Numbered from the stretch's first letter, positions 7,856 to 17,314 are shown. The stretch: 64,000 nucleotides of DNA from Alistipes sp. (GCA_017465575.1 JAFTVX010000033.1:1-64000); one strand, 5' to 3'. Notes: generated by a model not told the origin, from the letters alone. Numbers and translations: made by a program.

Positions 7856-9966
7856 CGCATATTTCCTCCCATAGTGTTAGTTCTCAATCCACCAGCGCCC
7901 GTAGAGCCTCCGAGACCTCCGCCCATACCGCCGAGTGCACCGCCTAAGCCACCACCCATGCCGCCGAGGCCCATCGACTGATTATTGTTGTTATTCTTCT
8001 TGTTAGCCTCCTCGGCGCGCTTCTTGGCCATATCCTCGGCAACCTTCTTGAGGCGCTCATCCTCCTTGTCGTCGAGCATCTTGTTGAGCGACTCCATCGT
8101 GATAGGCGCAAAGAGCACATCCATATCTATCGTGACATCGAACTCCCAGTTGGCCTTTGTCGAGATGAGCTGCTCGGCCTTCTCGTTCTTGTAAATCTCG
8201 GTGCGCTCGGGCTGTCGCATAAGCACCATATCGCCAGTGTCCCACTTGCCGTTACCGTTCATATCCTCCACCACGCGCACCATGATATCGCCAGGTGTGA
8301 CATACTCAAAAATGTAGTCGCCAGCCACAACATTGCGTATCTCCTTCTGAGTCTTGCCCTGAGCGTTGGTGAGCTGCAAGATATATTTTGCTTGGGCGTT
8401 GCTGCTTGCTACCTTGACCTTCAAGATAGTATACTTTGCAGGGTCGGAGCCTGTGTATTTGCAAGTTATCGTGTCGTTCTGCTCGCGTGCCGTATTCTCG
8501 AATACGCCCGAGGGTATCATAAGCTCATAGTTTGCCGTGGCCTCCCACTCGGCGTGTAGCTCATACTTGCGACGGTTGAGCGTATCCTGTATAAAGTGGT
8601 AGTCGACCTTCGTAGTGTCGCCATTTATCATCTTGCGCAACACGATATTTGCCGAGTCGAACTTCGTTAGCGGGTAGTCGAATGTGAACTTGATATGCTT
8701 ATCCTTGTTCAACTCACCCGATTGGTCCATCGTAACCTTGAAGGGGTTCTCGGGCTTAGGCTCCTCGTAGGGCATACCGGCCTTCTCGGCCTTCTCGCGC
8801 TCCTTCTCCTGCTTCTCGCGCTCCTCACGCTCAGCCTTTGACTCGGTATAAACCCACGCCAAGCGTAGCTTGTCCGAGGTCTCGACGAGGTTGTTGATGG
8901 AGTCGTGCTTGAAGTAGGTAATCGTACCCTTGATAGTATCGGGAAGCTCCTCGGCGGGCATATCAAACCATAGGGCTACCGTATCCTTAGCGATGTTCTG
9001 TGGGTCGTAGATAACGCGCTCCGAGGGAATTGAGTCGAACTCCAACTTTACGACCTCGGGGTTCTCGGCGCCGAAGTAGAGCATCGCCTTGTGGCGCATG
9101 GGGCGCTCCTGACCGCTCAATGTCTGGCGCATAAAGCGTCGGTCGGTAAACATGCGGAAGTAGGTCTGTGCCTCGGCCGAGGGGTAGTGGCGCAACGAAT
9201 CGAACCAGATAGTAAAGCCAGGCATACGGCTGGGGTTGCACATCGAGTCGAGGAAGCCAATCTGGTCCACCGAGGGCTCATACTCCATATTGCCGTTGGT
9301 ATCCTCGAAGGCGTAGACACGATAGTCGATAGGCTTGAGGTTTTGCGCAATGAAGATACCATTCTTCTCGGCACGGGCGATAACAGCAGGCTTATGCTTA
9401 AACATCGTAGAGTCCCACTCCTCGGTCATCTCGACAGAGTCGGCAGGGAAGAAGAAGATAAACGACTTACCGACCGAGTCGGCCTTGTAGGAATCGGCCG
9501 TATAGCCCGACATATACATCGAGTCAACCTCCTTGCCCGTAGAGAATACATAACGCATAGCGTGCAACGGGTTACCCTCGTTGTTATCGAGAATCGACGA
9601 GCCGAAGTTGATGGCGTAGGTGGTGTTGGGCTTCAAGGTATCCTTGATAGTTACGACAATGCCACGGCCACGCCTTATGACCGAGGGTTTCTTCTTCATC
9701 TGAGGCGATGTAAATAGCTCCTTCTGCTGGTCCTTAATCTGGACATACTCGTCGAACTCGATATAAATCTTCGGCGGGTGGAGCGTATCTATCTCGGTGG
9801 TGAAGTTGTTGGGATTCATAAGGACAATGACGGGAGGAATGGTATCTTTCGGGCCACCTGTGGGTGTCATCGTCGAGGCACACTTCGTGAATAGCGCCGC
9901 TGCAAAGAGCAGAACTATCACAGCCGAGAGTGCCGATGTTATCTTATGTGCAAAGTTTCGTTTCAT
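7852..9966 (-). CDS. Large lipoprotein with N-terminal SbsA-like Ig domain
   Basis: 704 aa. It has a lipobox (FTKCAS), then TPTGGPKDTIPP, the hallmark opening of a Bacteroidota family with an Ig-like (SbsA-type) domain at about 45-145. The middle is beta-rich, with an acidic/basic coiled stretch near 385-410. The C-terminus ends in about 40 residues of Gly/Met repeats (GLGGMGGGLGG type). It is probably exported and membrane-anchored; the function is unknown. TAATG and 4-bp overlaps on either side place it firmly in the operon. Confidence 0.75.
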   Translation of the reverse strand: MKRNFAHKITSALSAVIVLLFAAALFTKCASTMTPTGGPKDTIPPVIVLMNPNNFTTEIDTLHPPKIYIEFDEYVQIKDQQKELFTSPQMKKKPSVIRRGRGIVVTIKDTLKPNTTYAINFGSSILDNNEGNPLHAMRYVFSTGKEVDSMYMSGYTADSYKADSVGKSFIFFFPADSVEMTEEWDSTMFKHKPAVIARAEKNGIFIAQNLKPIDYRVYAFEDTNGNMEYEPSVDQIGFLDSMCNPSRMPGFTIWFDSLRHYPSAEAQTYFRMFTDRRFMRQTLSGQERPMRHKAMLYFGAENPEVVKLEFDSIPSERVIYDPQNIAKDTVALWFDMPAEELPDTIKGTITYFKHDSINNLVETSDKLRLAWVYTESKAEREEREKQEKEREKAEKAGMPYEEPKPENPFKVTMDQSGELNKDKHIKFTFDYPLTKFDSANIVLRKMINGDTTKVDYHFIQDTLNRRKYELHAEWEATANYELMIPSGVFENTAREQNDTITCKYTGSDPAKYTILKVKVASSNAQAKYILQLTNAQGKTQKEIRNVVAGDYIFEYVTPGDIMVRVVEDMNGNGKWDTGDMVLMRQPERTEIYKNEKAEQLISTKANWEFDVTIDMDVLFAPITMESLNKMLDDKEDERLKKVAEDMAKKRAEEANKKNNNNNQSMGLGGMGGGLGGALGGMGGGLGGSTGAGGLRTNTMGGNMR

Positions 9967-10517
9967 TACTCTACATTCTCATTTTCGGTCGTTGCACTGC
10001 TTGTCGCTGACTCGCTATCCTCGCCAAAGAAGGGATTAAATACATCCCAGCTATTTGCTGTGCCCGTCTTACGCCAAGCATACATGTGTAGCTGAATAGG
10101 CAATTCGGGGAGGTTCATGGGCGTATCGTACTGGCGAGTGGCATACATTCTGTTTGCCTTGTCGACAACCACGATAAAGGTGCTTTCGGCCCATAGCTCC
10201 AAGGTTACTTGATACTCAGCCTCGGGGTCGAAGTCGCCAACCTCGTCGGGCTCCGAGAGCTGCTCGGCAGGGCGCTCGGTGTTGGTGATACGCCTATCGA
10301 GGGCATCCTCCCACGAGCTAACCTTCCACTTCGAGCCCTTTTTAACCCAAAAGGCGTAGCTCTCAAGGTCGGTGGCGGGGACAATGTCGCTATCTTGTGT
10401 CTCTTGCGAGAATACTGCAATGCGCATCAGCGTGCCCTGCTTCTCATCTTTGAAGCAGGCGGTCGCTACGACGGCAATCAGCACAATGGCTATGTATTTA
10501 AACTTTCTCATAATCAC
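9966..10517 (-). CDS. Small lipoprotein of unknown function
   Basis: 183 aa. The N-terminus has a membrane segment ending in VVATACF, a lipobox. The body is beta-strand-rich and ends in an acidic Ser/Thr/Glu tail. I do not recognise the family. It overlaps folK by 4 bp upstream and the Ig-like lipoprotein by 1 bp downstream, which suggests that it acts with that lipoprotein and the barrel. Confidence 0.65.
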   Translation of the reverse strand: MIMRKFKYIAIVLIAVVATACFKDEKQGTLMRIAVFSQETQDSDIVPATDLESYAFWVKKGSKWKVSSWEDALDRRITNTERPAEQLSEPDEVGDFDPEAEYQVTLELWAESTFIVVVDKANRMYATRQYDTPMNLPELPIQLHMYAWRKTGTANSWDVFNPFFGEDSESATSSATTENENVE

Positions 10518-11005
10518 TTTTTTGTTGGCTCGTCGAGCATTTCGCGTGGCGTATGCTCCAAAGCGGGGTGTCGTCTATTGGGCAAAATCTCGGCTAAAGG
10601 TCGCAACGCATACTCCCTCTCGGCAAGGAAGTGGTAGGGTATCACAAGCCTCTCATCATCAAACGACTCATCGCCATAAAAAATTATATCGATGTCGATA
10701 GGGCGTGATGCATACCTCTCTCCCTTCTGCTGCTGCACCTCACGCTCCACGGCTCTATCTCGTCCCAACTCCGCCTCGATAAGGTTGATGCGGCGCAACA
10801 CCTCGTAGGCATCTGCCTCGGTCCGAAACTCCGCCACTCGGTTGACAAACTCGTTATCTGCCGTAAAGCCGTATGGCTCGCTCAGATACTCTGCCGAGAG
10901 CGCAACCATAGCCCCCAACTCCTCTTCGGAGCGCCTTATGGCACGCTCAACGAGTGCCGAAGCATTGTCGGCATTTGAGCCAAAGAGCAGAACGACACTC
11001 ACCAT
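10514..11005 (-). CDS. folK: 6-hydroxymethyl-7,8-dihydropterin pyrophosphokinase
   Basis: 163 aa HPPK, which transfers pyrophosphate from ATP to 6-hydroxymethyl-dihydropterin in folate synthesis. The N-terminal LLFGSN and the RPIDIDIIFYGDE segment carry the two conserved Asp residues that hold magnesium; IPYHFLAEREYALRPLAEI is the usual C-terminal signature. Start and stop overlap holB and the small lipoprotein gene. No other folate gene is nearby. Confidence 0.92.
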   Translation of the reverse strand: MVSVVLLFGSNADNASALVERAIRRSEEELGAMVALSAEYLSEPYGFTADNEFVNRVAEFRTEADAYEVLRRINLIEAELGRDRAVEREVQQQKGERYASRPIDIDIIFYGDESFDDERLVIPYHFLAEREYALRPLAEILPNRRHPALEHTPREMLDEPTKK

Positions 11006-12150
11006 TACTGCAAGCGGTTTATCATCTTCGACACGGCGAGCGCGAAGTGGGTAAATACTATACGGGGTGCGCCGTTCTGTGCTATCTGCAACATGGCGCG
11101 CTCAATCTCGGCGATTAGCGCCTCGATATTTTGGTTGCCGATGTAGGGTGCAAACTTCGAGCAGAACTGCGCCTCCTCGCCCCAGAGGTAGCTAATCTTG
11201 CCAAGACCTGCGTGGAGCATATAACTCTCGCGCAAGAGGCGTACGCTGTGCAGGAAGAACTGGCGCTGACCCTCGCGTGTGAGGGCGGTCATATCGTCTG
11301 CCCACTCGAAGAGCTCGAGGTGCTTGTCGTTGTACGAGAGGCGCATAAGGCGTGTGAAGAGCTCGAAGCACTGGTGGCGCATCTCGTCGCTCTCGCCACG
11401 CATCAACTCGCCAAGCTCCAACAGCGAGCCACCAGCCAAGCGTGCCATATTGAGTGCTTCTGCAGGGCTCTTACCCTCGGCTGTGGCAACCTCTTGGAGT
11501 GTCGCTACATCGATGCGCGGAACGCTCACCTCCTGAGTTCGCGATATGATGGTTGAGAGTAGCAACTCGGGGCGCTCCGAAACGAGGATAAAGAGGGTCT
11601 TCTCCCACGGCTCCTCCAAGATTTTGAGAATCTTGTTTGCCGCCTCCTGGTTCATAGCCTCGGGCAACCATATAATCATCGCCTTGTACTCCGATGAGTA
11701 GCTCTTGAACTGCAACTTGCGGATAATCTCCTCGGACTCCTTGGCAGTGATTAGTCCCTTCATCGTCTTGCCAAGGTCGAGCCTTTCGTACCACTCCTCG
11801 GCAGAGAATACACCACGCTTCTCGTGCCATATCTCGCGCCACTTCTCGATAAAGAGGTCGCTTACGACCACCTCGCCCGACTTCTTCTCGCGCTTGTTTA
11901 CGGGGAATACAAAGTGGAGGTCGGGGTGTGCCAACGCCTCAATCTGTCGGCACGATGGGCACTCGCCACACGAGTCGCCATCGTGGCGGTTGGGGCAGAA
12001 GAGATACTGCACATATGCCAACGCCAACGGCAGCGTGCCATAGCCCGCCAAGCCCGTGAAGAGCTGTGCGTGGCTAACGCGCCCTGCATCAATCTGTTGC
12101 CTAAGTCGGCGTTTTAGGTCGTCGTGTCCTATGATATCCGAAAACTTCAT
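11005..12150 (-). CDS. holB: DNA polymerase III delta' subunit
   Basis: 381 aa clamp-loader subunit. It starts FSDIIGHDDLKRRLR and has a Zn-binding cluster CPNRHDGDSCGECPSC. The P-loop is degenerate (GLAGYGTLPLAL, no GKT), as expected of delta', which does not hydrolyse ATP. The downstream DEAxxMNQEAANKxLKxLEEP-like helix (here EAMNQEAANKILKILEEP) and the LLSTIISR sensor-1 segment are present. It is placed between the flippase gene (4 bp overlap) and folK (1 bp overlap). Confidence 0.93.
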   Translation of the reverse strand: MKFSDIIGHDDLKRRLRQQIDAGRVSHAQLFTGLAGYGTLPLALAYVQYLFCPNRHDGDSCGECPSCRQIEALAHPDLHFVFPVNKREKKSGEVVVSDLFIEKWREIWHEKRGVFSAEEWYERLDLGKTMKGLITAKESEEIIRKLQFKSYSSEYKAMIIWLPEAMNQEAANKILKILEEPWEKTLFILVSERPELLLSTIISRTQEVSVPRIDVATLQEVATAEGKSPAEALNMARLAGGSLLELGELMRGESDEMRHQCFELFTRLMRLSYNDKHLELFEWADDMTALTREGQRQFFLHSVRLLRESYMLHAGLGKISYLWGEEAQFCSKFAPYIGNQNIEALIAEIERAMLQIAQNGAPRIVFTHFALAVSKMINRLQ

Positions 12151-13628
12151 CGTCTAAACTTTCCTAATGCAGCCCTCATAAGAGCCTTAACATCAATCTT
12201 TTCGCGCCAAACAGCAAAGCATAGCGCCAAACCAAATAGCACAACATTTATCGCCAACCACGCCGTATGCGGAACAAGGTCGAGCGCAAAATCAGAGGCG
12301 AAATATATCGCTATCGTAAGCACCACATACTCCGCCATACGCCTAAGGTCGTAGGGTATGGGGTAGTGCTTGCGACAGAGCAAGTAACTAACCACCACCA
12401 TCGATGCCTCCGCTACAAACCTTACCCACGCAGCACCACGGTAGCCGTACGACGGGATAAGGGCAAAACTGAGGGCTATCGTTACGCCAAGACCGAGGAA
12501 GGTGATGCGGGCGGCATATTTTGTCTTCTCCTCGCGCTTGTACCAGAACGAGAGGTTGAGCCATACGCCTGCCATAACATTCGATGCCAAGACTATGGGG
12601 AGGATGCCGATGCCCTCACGGAAGTCGCGACCCACGATAAGCACGAAGATATCGCGGAAGAGTACGATACAGAGGAAGATAAGCATCGATGCCATAATAA
12701 AGTACTTCATCGCCGCAGCGTTTGCCTCTTTGAACTCCTCCTTCTTAAATCCCGAGAGGAAGAATGGCTCGGCTGCCAAGCGGTACATCTGCGTAAAGAG
12801 GGTCATCACGACGGCAATCTTCACTATCGCACCATATACGCCCAACTCCGACATCGCCTCGATAGCATCGCCAGGGGTGAGGTACTTAATCATCTGGCGG
12901 TCGATAAACTCATTTGCTGTGCCTGCCAAACCGCTGATAAGCAGGGGTAGCGAGTAGACCAATATTCGGCGCATAAGCTTACCATCGATGCGTGGCACAA
13001 CACGCTCGGTTGAGGGGAGAATGGCAAGTAGCGTAACGATGCTTGCAATGAGGTTCGCCACCAATACCCAGCCTACGCCAAACTCGGTGCTGTATAGCCC
13101 CACGATGCCAAAGCCTATTGCAAGTGCGACATTGAGCAACATATTGAGTGCCTTGAGTACAACGAAGCGCAACGCCTTGCCCTGCTCACGCAAGCGCGAG
13201 AAGGGTATAATGGTCGCCACATCGAACATAATAATAGCGGCAACAATCACAACATATTCGGGGTGTGCCACATAGGCCTCGCCCATAGCCCTTGCGATGG
13301 GCATATTGAGCAGCCAGATGAGAGCGAAGAAGATTACGGCGTTAAGAATCGTAACGCCCCAGGTTGAGGCAAATACCTTGCGCTTGCCCTCCGTAACATC
13401 GCCACCCTCCTCCTCGGCGCGTGTCGAGAAGCGGAAGTAGCTCGACTCCATACCCATCGACAGAAGAACGAGGGCAAATGGGATAAGGGCGTAGATATCA
13501 GTTACGATGCCGTATGTCGCCTGGTCGAAGATACGGGTATAGTAGGGTGTCAGCAGATAGTTCAGGAAACGAACAACTATCGTGCTGATACCATATATCG
13601 CGGTCTGTTTGGCAAGCTTCTCTAACAT
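12147..13628 (-). CDS. Polysaccharide flippase (MOP/Wzx-like)
   Basis: 493 aa with about 12-14 membrane helices. The start LAKQTAIYGISTIVVRFLNYLLTPYYTRIF is the typical opening of oligosaccharide flippases of the polysaccharide-synthesis subfamily, and FIDRQMIKYL is a conserved cytoplasmic loop. It probably flips a lipid-linked sugar across the inner membrane; the substrate is unknown and no glycosyltransferase is adjacent. It is the first gene of the twelve-gene minus-strand run and has a strong promoter upstream. Confidence 0.85.
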   Translation of the reverse strand: MLEKLAKQTAIYGISTIVVRFLNYLLTPYYTRIFDQATYGIVTDIYALIPFALVLLSMGMESSYFRFSTRAEEEGGDVTEGKRKVFASTWGVTILNAVIFFALIWLLNMPIARAMGEAYVAHPEYVVIVAAIIMFDVATIIPFSRLREQGKALRFVVLKALNMLLNVALAIGFGIVGLYSTEFGVGWVLVANLIASIVTLLAILPSTERVVPRIDGKLMRRILVYSLPLLISGLAGTANEFIDRQMIKYLTPGDAIEAMSELGVYGAIVKIAVVMTLFTQMYRLAAEPFFLSGFKKEEFKEANAAAMKYFIMASMLIFLCIVLFRDIFVLIVGRDFREGIGILPIVLASNVMAGVWLNLSFWYKREEKTKYAARITFLGLGVTIALSFALIPSYGYRGAAWVRFVAEASMVVVSYLLCRKHYPIPYDLRRMAEYVVLTIAIYFASDFALDLVPHTAWLAINVVLFGLALCFAVWREKIDVKALMRAALGKFRR

Positions 13629-13648
13629 TCTCCTTTTTATTATCCCGA

Positions 13649-13679
13649 CAAAGTTAGTATAAAATACTAAAACAGCAAA
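13649..13679 (-). promoter_or_regulatory. Promoter of the flippase-to-pseudokinase operon
   Basis: On the minus strand, TTTG (complement at 13676-13679), 19 bases, then TAACTTTG (complement at 13649-13656): a near-ideal Bacteroidota promoter, ending about 20 bases before the flippase ATG. Its -33 box lies inside the preceding hairpin. Confidence 0.75.
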
Positions 13680-13715
13680 AAAATAGTGTTGAAACGCTAT
13701 TTTTTTGCTGTTTTT
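13669..13715 (-). terminator. Terminator after the aminotransferase gene
   Basis: A long near-perfect stem of AAAACAGCAAAAAAATAG and its complement with a 4-nt loop at about 13690-13693, followed on the minus strand by TTTTAGTATTTT. It lies between the aminotransferase and flippase genes and overlaps the flippase -33 box. Confidence 0.65.
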
Positions 13716-13722
13716 GGTGGTG

Positions 13723-13843
13723 CTAACAACTAATAACTAAAAACTAACAACTCTCTCGACTGTGAGTTACGATGAGTTAAAATGAGTTACAATGGGTTAA
13801 AATGTTTTTTCAGCGGAATATCTAACAACTAAAAACTCACAAC
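13723..13843. repeat. Dispersed AT-rich intergenic repeat, copy 1
   Basis: TAACAACTAATAACTAAAAACT-like runs flank a core of GAGTTAC/GATGAGTTAAAATG units and ATGTTTTTTCAGCGGAA. The same organisation recurs at 32244-32350 and 59421-59541. The right end touches the aminotransferase stop codon. Confidence 0.75.
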
Positions 13844-15030
13844 CTATCCAAGGCGCGCTCGATAATCTCGCAGCACTCCTCGATTTCCGACTCCGTGATG
13901 GTGAGGGGTGGTGAGATGCGGAAGGCGGTGTCGCAGTAGAGGAACCAGTCGCTCATAATGCCCTCCTCCTTGAAAATCTCCATCAGTTTATAGAGGTGCT
14001 CCGACTCGCCAAGTTCCAATGCCATTAAAAGTCCCGAGCGGCGAATCTCCAAGATGCGAGGATGCCTCTTTAAGCGCTCCTCAAACATTGCACCCTTATG
14101 CTCTACGCTCTCGACAATGTTATTGTCCACAAGGTGGTTAAGTGCAGCAAGTCCCGCAGCACAACATACGGGGTGGCCACCAAAGGTGGTGATATGACCA
14201 AGGCAGGGGTGGTGCGTAAAATCCTCCAATATTGTGCGTTTCGATGCTACGCCACCGAGGGGCATACCGCCACCAAAGGCCTTTGCCAAGCAGACAATAT
14301 CGGGCTCGATGCCGTACTTCGTGGAGGCGAACATTGCGCCCGTACGACCCATTCCCGTCTGTATCTCGTCGAAGATAAGCATCGCGCCAACCTCGGTGCA
14401 ACGGCTACGCAACGCCTTGAGCCACTCGGGGTTGGGGAGGCGTACTCCCGCCTCGCCCTGCACAACCTCGCAAAGTACGCCAGCGGTGCGCTCGGTGATA
14501 AGGCTTAGGTCGTCGAACGAGTTGAAATTGATGGACTTAACATCGGGGAGCAGGGGTCGAAACTCCGCCTTCCACTCCTCGCCCTCGGGTGTTCCCATCA
14601 TCGACATAGCGCCGTGTGTCGAGCCGTGGTAGGCACGGCGCATCGAGATGAGCTCGGTGCGACCAGTATGGCGTTTTGCAAGTTTGAGCGCCACCTCGAC
14701 AGCCTCGGCACCCGAGTTCACGAAGTATACGCAGTCGATGTCGCCGGGCAACAGCTCGGCGATGCGGTGGGCATACTCGACTTGTGGTCGCTCGACCATC
14801 TCGCCATAGACCATAATATGCATATAGTCGGCTACTTGCTCCTGTACTGCCTTGATAACCACTGGGTTGCTATGCCCGACATTGCTTACCGAGACACCCG
14901 CCACAAGGTCGAAATAGCGCTTGCCCTCGGGCGTATAGAAGAACGAGCCCTCGGCACGCGCCACCTCAATCAACATCGGCGATGGCGATGTCTGCCCAAC
15001 ATTTTCCAAAAATTGCTTGCGAAGTATCAT
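13837..15030 (-). CDS. Class III pyridoxal-phosphate aminotransferase
   Basis: 397 aa, full length for the acetylornithine/ornithine aminotransferase-like group. It has the PLP-binding NSGAEAVE loop, the IFDEIQTGMGRTG segment with the cofactor Asp, and the Schiff-base lysine in CLAKAFGGGMPLGG. The amine donor or acceptor cannot be fixed from sequence, and no arginine-synthesis gene is nearby. It starts only 9 bp after the stop of the DNA methylase gene, so the restriction locus seems to have been inserted directly upstream and may now drive its transcription. Confidence 0.85.
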   Translation of the reverse strand: MILRKQFLENVGQTSPSPMLIEVARAEGSFFYTPEGKRYFDLVAGVSVSNVGHSNPVVIKAVQEQVADYMHIMVYGEMVERPQVEYAHRIAELLPGDIDCVYFVNSGAEAVEVALKLAKRHTGRTELISMRRAYHGSTHGAMSMMGTPEGEEWKAEFRPLLPDVKSINFNSFDDLSLITERTAGVLCEVVQGEAGVRLPNPEWLKALRSRCTEVGAMLIFDEIQTGMGRTGAMFASTKYGIEPDIVCLAKAFGGGMPLGGVASKRTILEDFTHHPCLGHITTFGGHPVCCAAGLAALNHLVDNNIVESVEHKGAMFEERLKRHPRILEIRRSGLLMALELGESEHLYKLMEIFKEEGIMSDWFLYCDTAFRISPPLTITESEIEECCEIIERALDRL

Positions 15031-15039
15031 AGATTACTA

Positions 15040-15927
15040 TTAAAATGGAAGCTCACAACAATAATCTGACATTACATCTGCAACAATGTTAGTCTCGGAC
15101 TTTATGTCGCTATATATAGTTGACTGCTTCTGTAATTTGGAGATATATTCTGTTCGTTTTGCAGAATCTTCAATTTCTATTTTTCTTGCTTTGCTAATGT
15201 GTAGAAACTCAGATTCTTGGTCAATGCCAAGAAATCTGCGGTCAAGTAAATTTGCGGCAATTCCAGTTGTGCTACTACCTGTGAATGGGTCAAGAATCCA
15301 AGCTCCAGATTTTGTGGATGCAAGGATAATTCGAGACAAAACGCACAACGGCTTTTGTGTTGGGTGCTTACCGCAAGATTTCTCCCACTTTGCAATTGCC
15401 GGCAAATTCCAAACATCACGCATCTGTGTGCCACCATTTATCTCCTTCATTAGTTCATAGTTGTAGTAATGAGGAGTCTTTGCCTCTTTCCTCGCCCACA
15501 GAATGTATTCTGCTGAGTGCGTAAAATAACGACACGAAAGATTCGGCGGTGGGTTAGTTTTAACCCAAGTAATGCAGTTTAGAATCTTGAATCCTAGTTC
15601 AGTTAGACAGCGAGCAATAGAAAATATATTGTGATATGTTCCACTAACCCATATAGTGCCATCATCTTTGAGTTTATCCCTACAAGCAGAAAGCCACTTT
15701 TTATCAAAGGCGTAGTCTACATCTGCTCCTTGTGATTTGTCCCAATCTCCCTTATTAACACTGACCATCTTGCCGCTCTGTACGCTTATGCCTCCATTCG
15801 ATAAGTGATATGGAGGGTCAGCAAAGATCATATCGAACTTAAACTCAAACGAATTTAGTAGTTCGATACAATCCCCTTGCAAGAGCGTAAAATTACGGTC
15901 AGTGGATTTGTAAAATGGGATTATCAT
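15040..15927 (-). CDS. dpnA: DpnA-like adenine methyltransferase (GATC, single-strand type)
   Basis: 295 aa beta-class N6-adenine methyltransferase: the catalytic DPPY (residues 37-40) precedes the SAM-binding FTGSSTTGIAA near the C-terminus. SNGGISVQSGKMVSVNKGDWDKS, TWVKTNPPPNLSCRYFTHS and GKHPTQKP follow the pneumococcal DpnA sequence closely as I recall it. DpnA methylates GATC also on single strands and protects incoming transforming DNA. It is last in an AT-rich four-gene DpnII-type operon and overlaps the preceding small gene by 4 bp (ATGA). Confidence 0.88.
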   Translation of the reverse strand: MIIPFYKSTDRNFTLLQGDCIELLNSFEFKFDMIFADPPYHLSNGGISVQSGKMVSVNKGDWDKSQGADVDYAFDKKWLSACRDKLKDDGTIWVSGTYHNIFSIARCLTELGFKILNCITWVKTNPPPNLSCRYFTHSAEYILWARKEAKTPHYYNYELMKEINGGTQMRDVWNLPAIAKWEKSCGKHPTQKPLCVLSRIILASTKSGAWILDPFTGSSTTGIAANLLDRRFLGIDQESEFLHISKARKIEIEDSAKRTEYISKLQKQSTIYSDIKSETNIVADVMSDYCCELPF

Positions 15928-16448
15928 AATTTATCTCTCAACTCTTTTAAACTTTGCCAAGACATCTTTCTGCCTTCACCATTAGGGTAGTTAACATCTT
16001 CTTGCCCCCAAATCCACTTGTATACTTTTAGAAGCGTTTCGGGAAGCTCTCCTTGAGTAAATACAAGTGTATTGATTTCATCAATAAAATCGTCGGGATC
16101 TTCTCCGTTTTGTACTCTTTCAAGTAGAAAAAGAAGCTGTTTGGTTTGGACTGCATCCTCTTCAGCTTTATTCTTAATATCCTCAAAAATTTGCTTATGT
16201 GTTATTTGCCATAGCGTATTTTCCTGAGGATTGTGTATGTATACCAAGAAGTCTTCCTTTTTGGGTCTTCCATACACGCTTTTTCCGCCCGGCTTGGTAA
16301 TTACAATCGAGGTGCCATCGGCAATTTTTTCAACTTCATATCCTCTATAAGGAAGCTCCTTAAGGCTTTGAGCAAAAACCTCTCTTGGTGCATTTTTGAT
16401 AGTTCTCCTTTCAAGGTCTATTGAGTGTGTATATATGTTTTTAGCCAT
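15924..16448 (-). CDS. Unknown companion protein within the DpnII-type locus
   Basis: 174 aa, soluble, no signal peptide. The N-terminal half contains a small beta-rich segment (YEVEKIADGTSIVITKPGG, then KKEDFLVYIHNP); the C-terminal half is helical and acidic and ends in MSWQSLKELRDKL. I do not recognise the family. It lies between the restriction nuclease gene (4 bp gap) and dpnA (4 bp overlap) and shares their AT-rich composition, so it is an integral part of the locus. The classic DpnII locus has only three genes. It might be a specificity, control or DNA-delivery partner, but nothing in it resembles a helix-turn-helix control protein. Confidence 0.7.
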   Translation of the reverse strand: MAKNIYTHSIDLERRTIKNAPREVFAQSLKELPYRGYEVEKIADGTSIVITKPGGKSVYGRPKKEDFLVYIHNPQENTLWQITHKQIFEDIKNKAEEDAVQTKQLLFLLERVQNGEDPDDFIDEINTLVFTQGELPETLLKVYKWIWGQEDVNYPNGEGRKMSWQSLKELRDKL

Positions 16449-16452
16449 TTGT

Positions 16453-17310
16453 TTATAGTAATGCTGTATTGATTATGCCGTTCTCTAAGTCCTTGATATT
16501 GTAAATATTGTCAAGAACCTCAAAGGTCTCTCTAAGGTTGTTTTTTGCACTCTTCCAACCTGAGCCGTCAGTGAACCAAACAAACTTAAAGTAGCTAAGA
16601 CCTTGAGTCTCTAAAGCAATTGTTTTATAGCTTCGAGCCGTCTCATTTAATTTCGAACCACTGCTTGCGTAGAAGTTTGTCTCTATGCCGTAGATTGTGT
16701 TCGAGCGCTTTACTACAAAATCAAATCGTTTTTCAGCTTTGCCATTGTTTGAAATTGAGGATAGGTCGATACCCCATTTAGACTCGATTTCTGAGATATA
16801 CATCTCCTTGAAGTATGTTTCGCCTTTGACCAAGCCTGCTGAAATTAGGTAGCTCTCAACAAGGTTTTCCATTAGATGACCCCCTCGATTTTTACGACCA
16901 TTGGAGTCTAAACCAGCCTCGACGCCCAAAACATAATCAAAAAGGTTGCCGACTATGCGATTTTGTATTAGATCGAATAGTCCAGTCTTTCGCATAAAAA
17001 CCTTGTACTGATCGATGGAATAGTTCATTTCATTAAAATCATATACAAAGTCCCCTTCTGTATCGGTTGCAAATATTTCAGACTCTCTCTTTGCAAGTAA
17101 GATGGGAATGCACTTAAGAGTGTCGGGGTATTTTGCGATAATCTTTTCAAAATCGGACTCAATATCTTTAGACCCAATCAATGAATTTAGAATATTAAGT
17201 TCAACCTTTAAAGCATTCGCATTGTTATAGACTTTTTCGAAATCTATGTAATATTTATAATCTGCAATATTACTTCTAAAACCAGAAAGCCAAGCATCAA
17301 AATCTCTCAT
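16453..17310 (-). CDS. dpnB: DpnII/MboI-family restriction endonuclease (GATC)
   Basis: 285 aa type II nuclease expected to cut unmethylated GATC. From memory it aligns along its length with R.DpnII: RDFDAWLS at the N-terminus, LNILNSLIGSK, NGRKNRGGHLMENLV, then FDFVVK and IETNFYASSGSKLNETARSYK, and a final FEVLDNIYNIKDLENGI. The FDF...IETN region is the likely PD-(D/E)xK core. I chose the ATG at 17310 rather than 17331 because it matches the family N-terminus and avoids overlap with the methylase gene. It lies between a Dam-type methylase and the 174-aa unknown. Confidence 0.92.
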   Translation of the reverse strand: MRDFDAWLSGFRSNIADYKYYIDFEKVYNNANALKVELNILNSLIGSKDIESDFEKIIAKYPDTLKCIPILLAKRESEIFATDTEGDFVYDFNEMNYSIDQYKVFMRKTGLFDLIQNRIVGNLFDYVLGVEAGLDSNGRKNRGGHLMENLVESYLISAGLVKGETYFKEMYISEIESKWGIDLSSISNNGKAEKRFDFVVKRSNTIYGIETNFYASSGSKLNETARSYKTIALETQGLSYFKFVWFTDGSGWKSAKNNLRETFEVLDNIYNIKDLENGIINTALL

Positions 17311-17314
17311 AGCC

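Noticed and set aside
9091-9717. 208-residue plus-strand frame inside the Ig-like lipoprotein gene
   Set aside because: Antisense to a clearly coding gene; the frame is open because of the codon bias of that gene.
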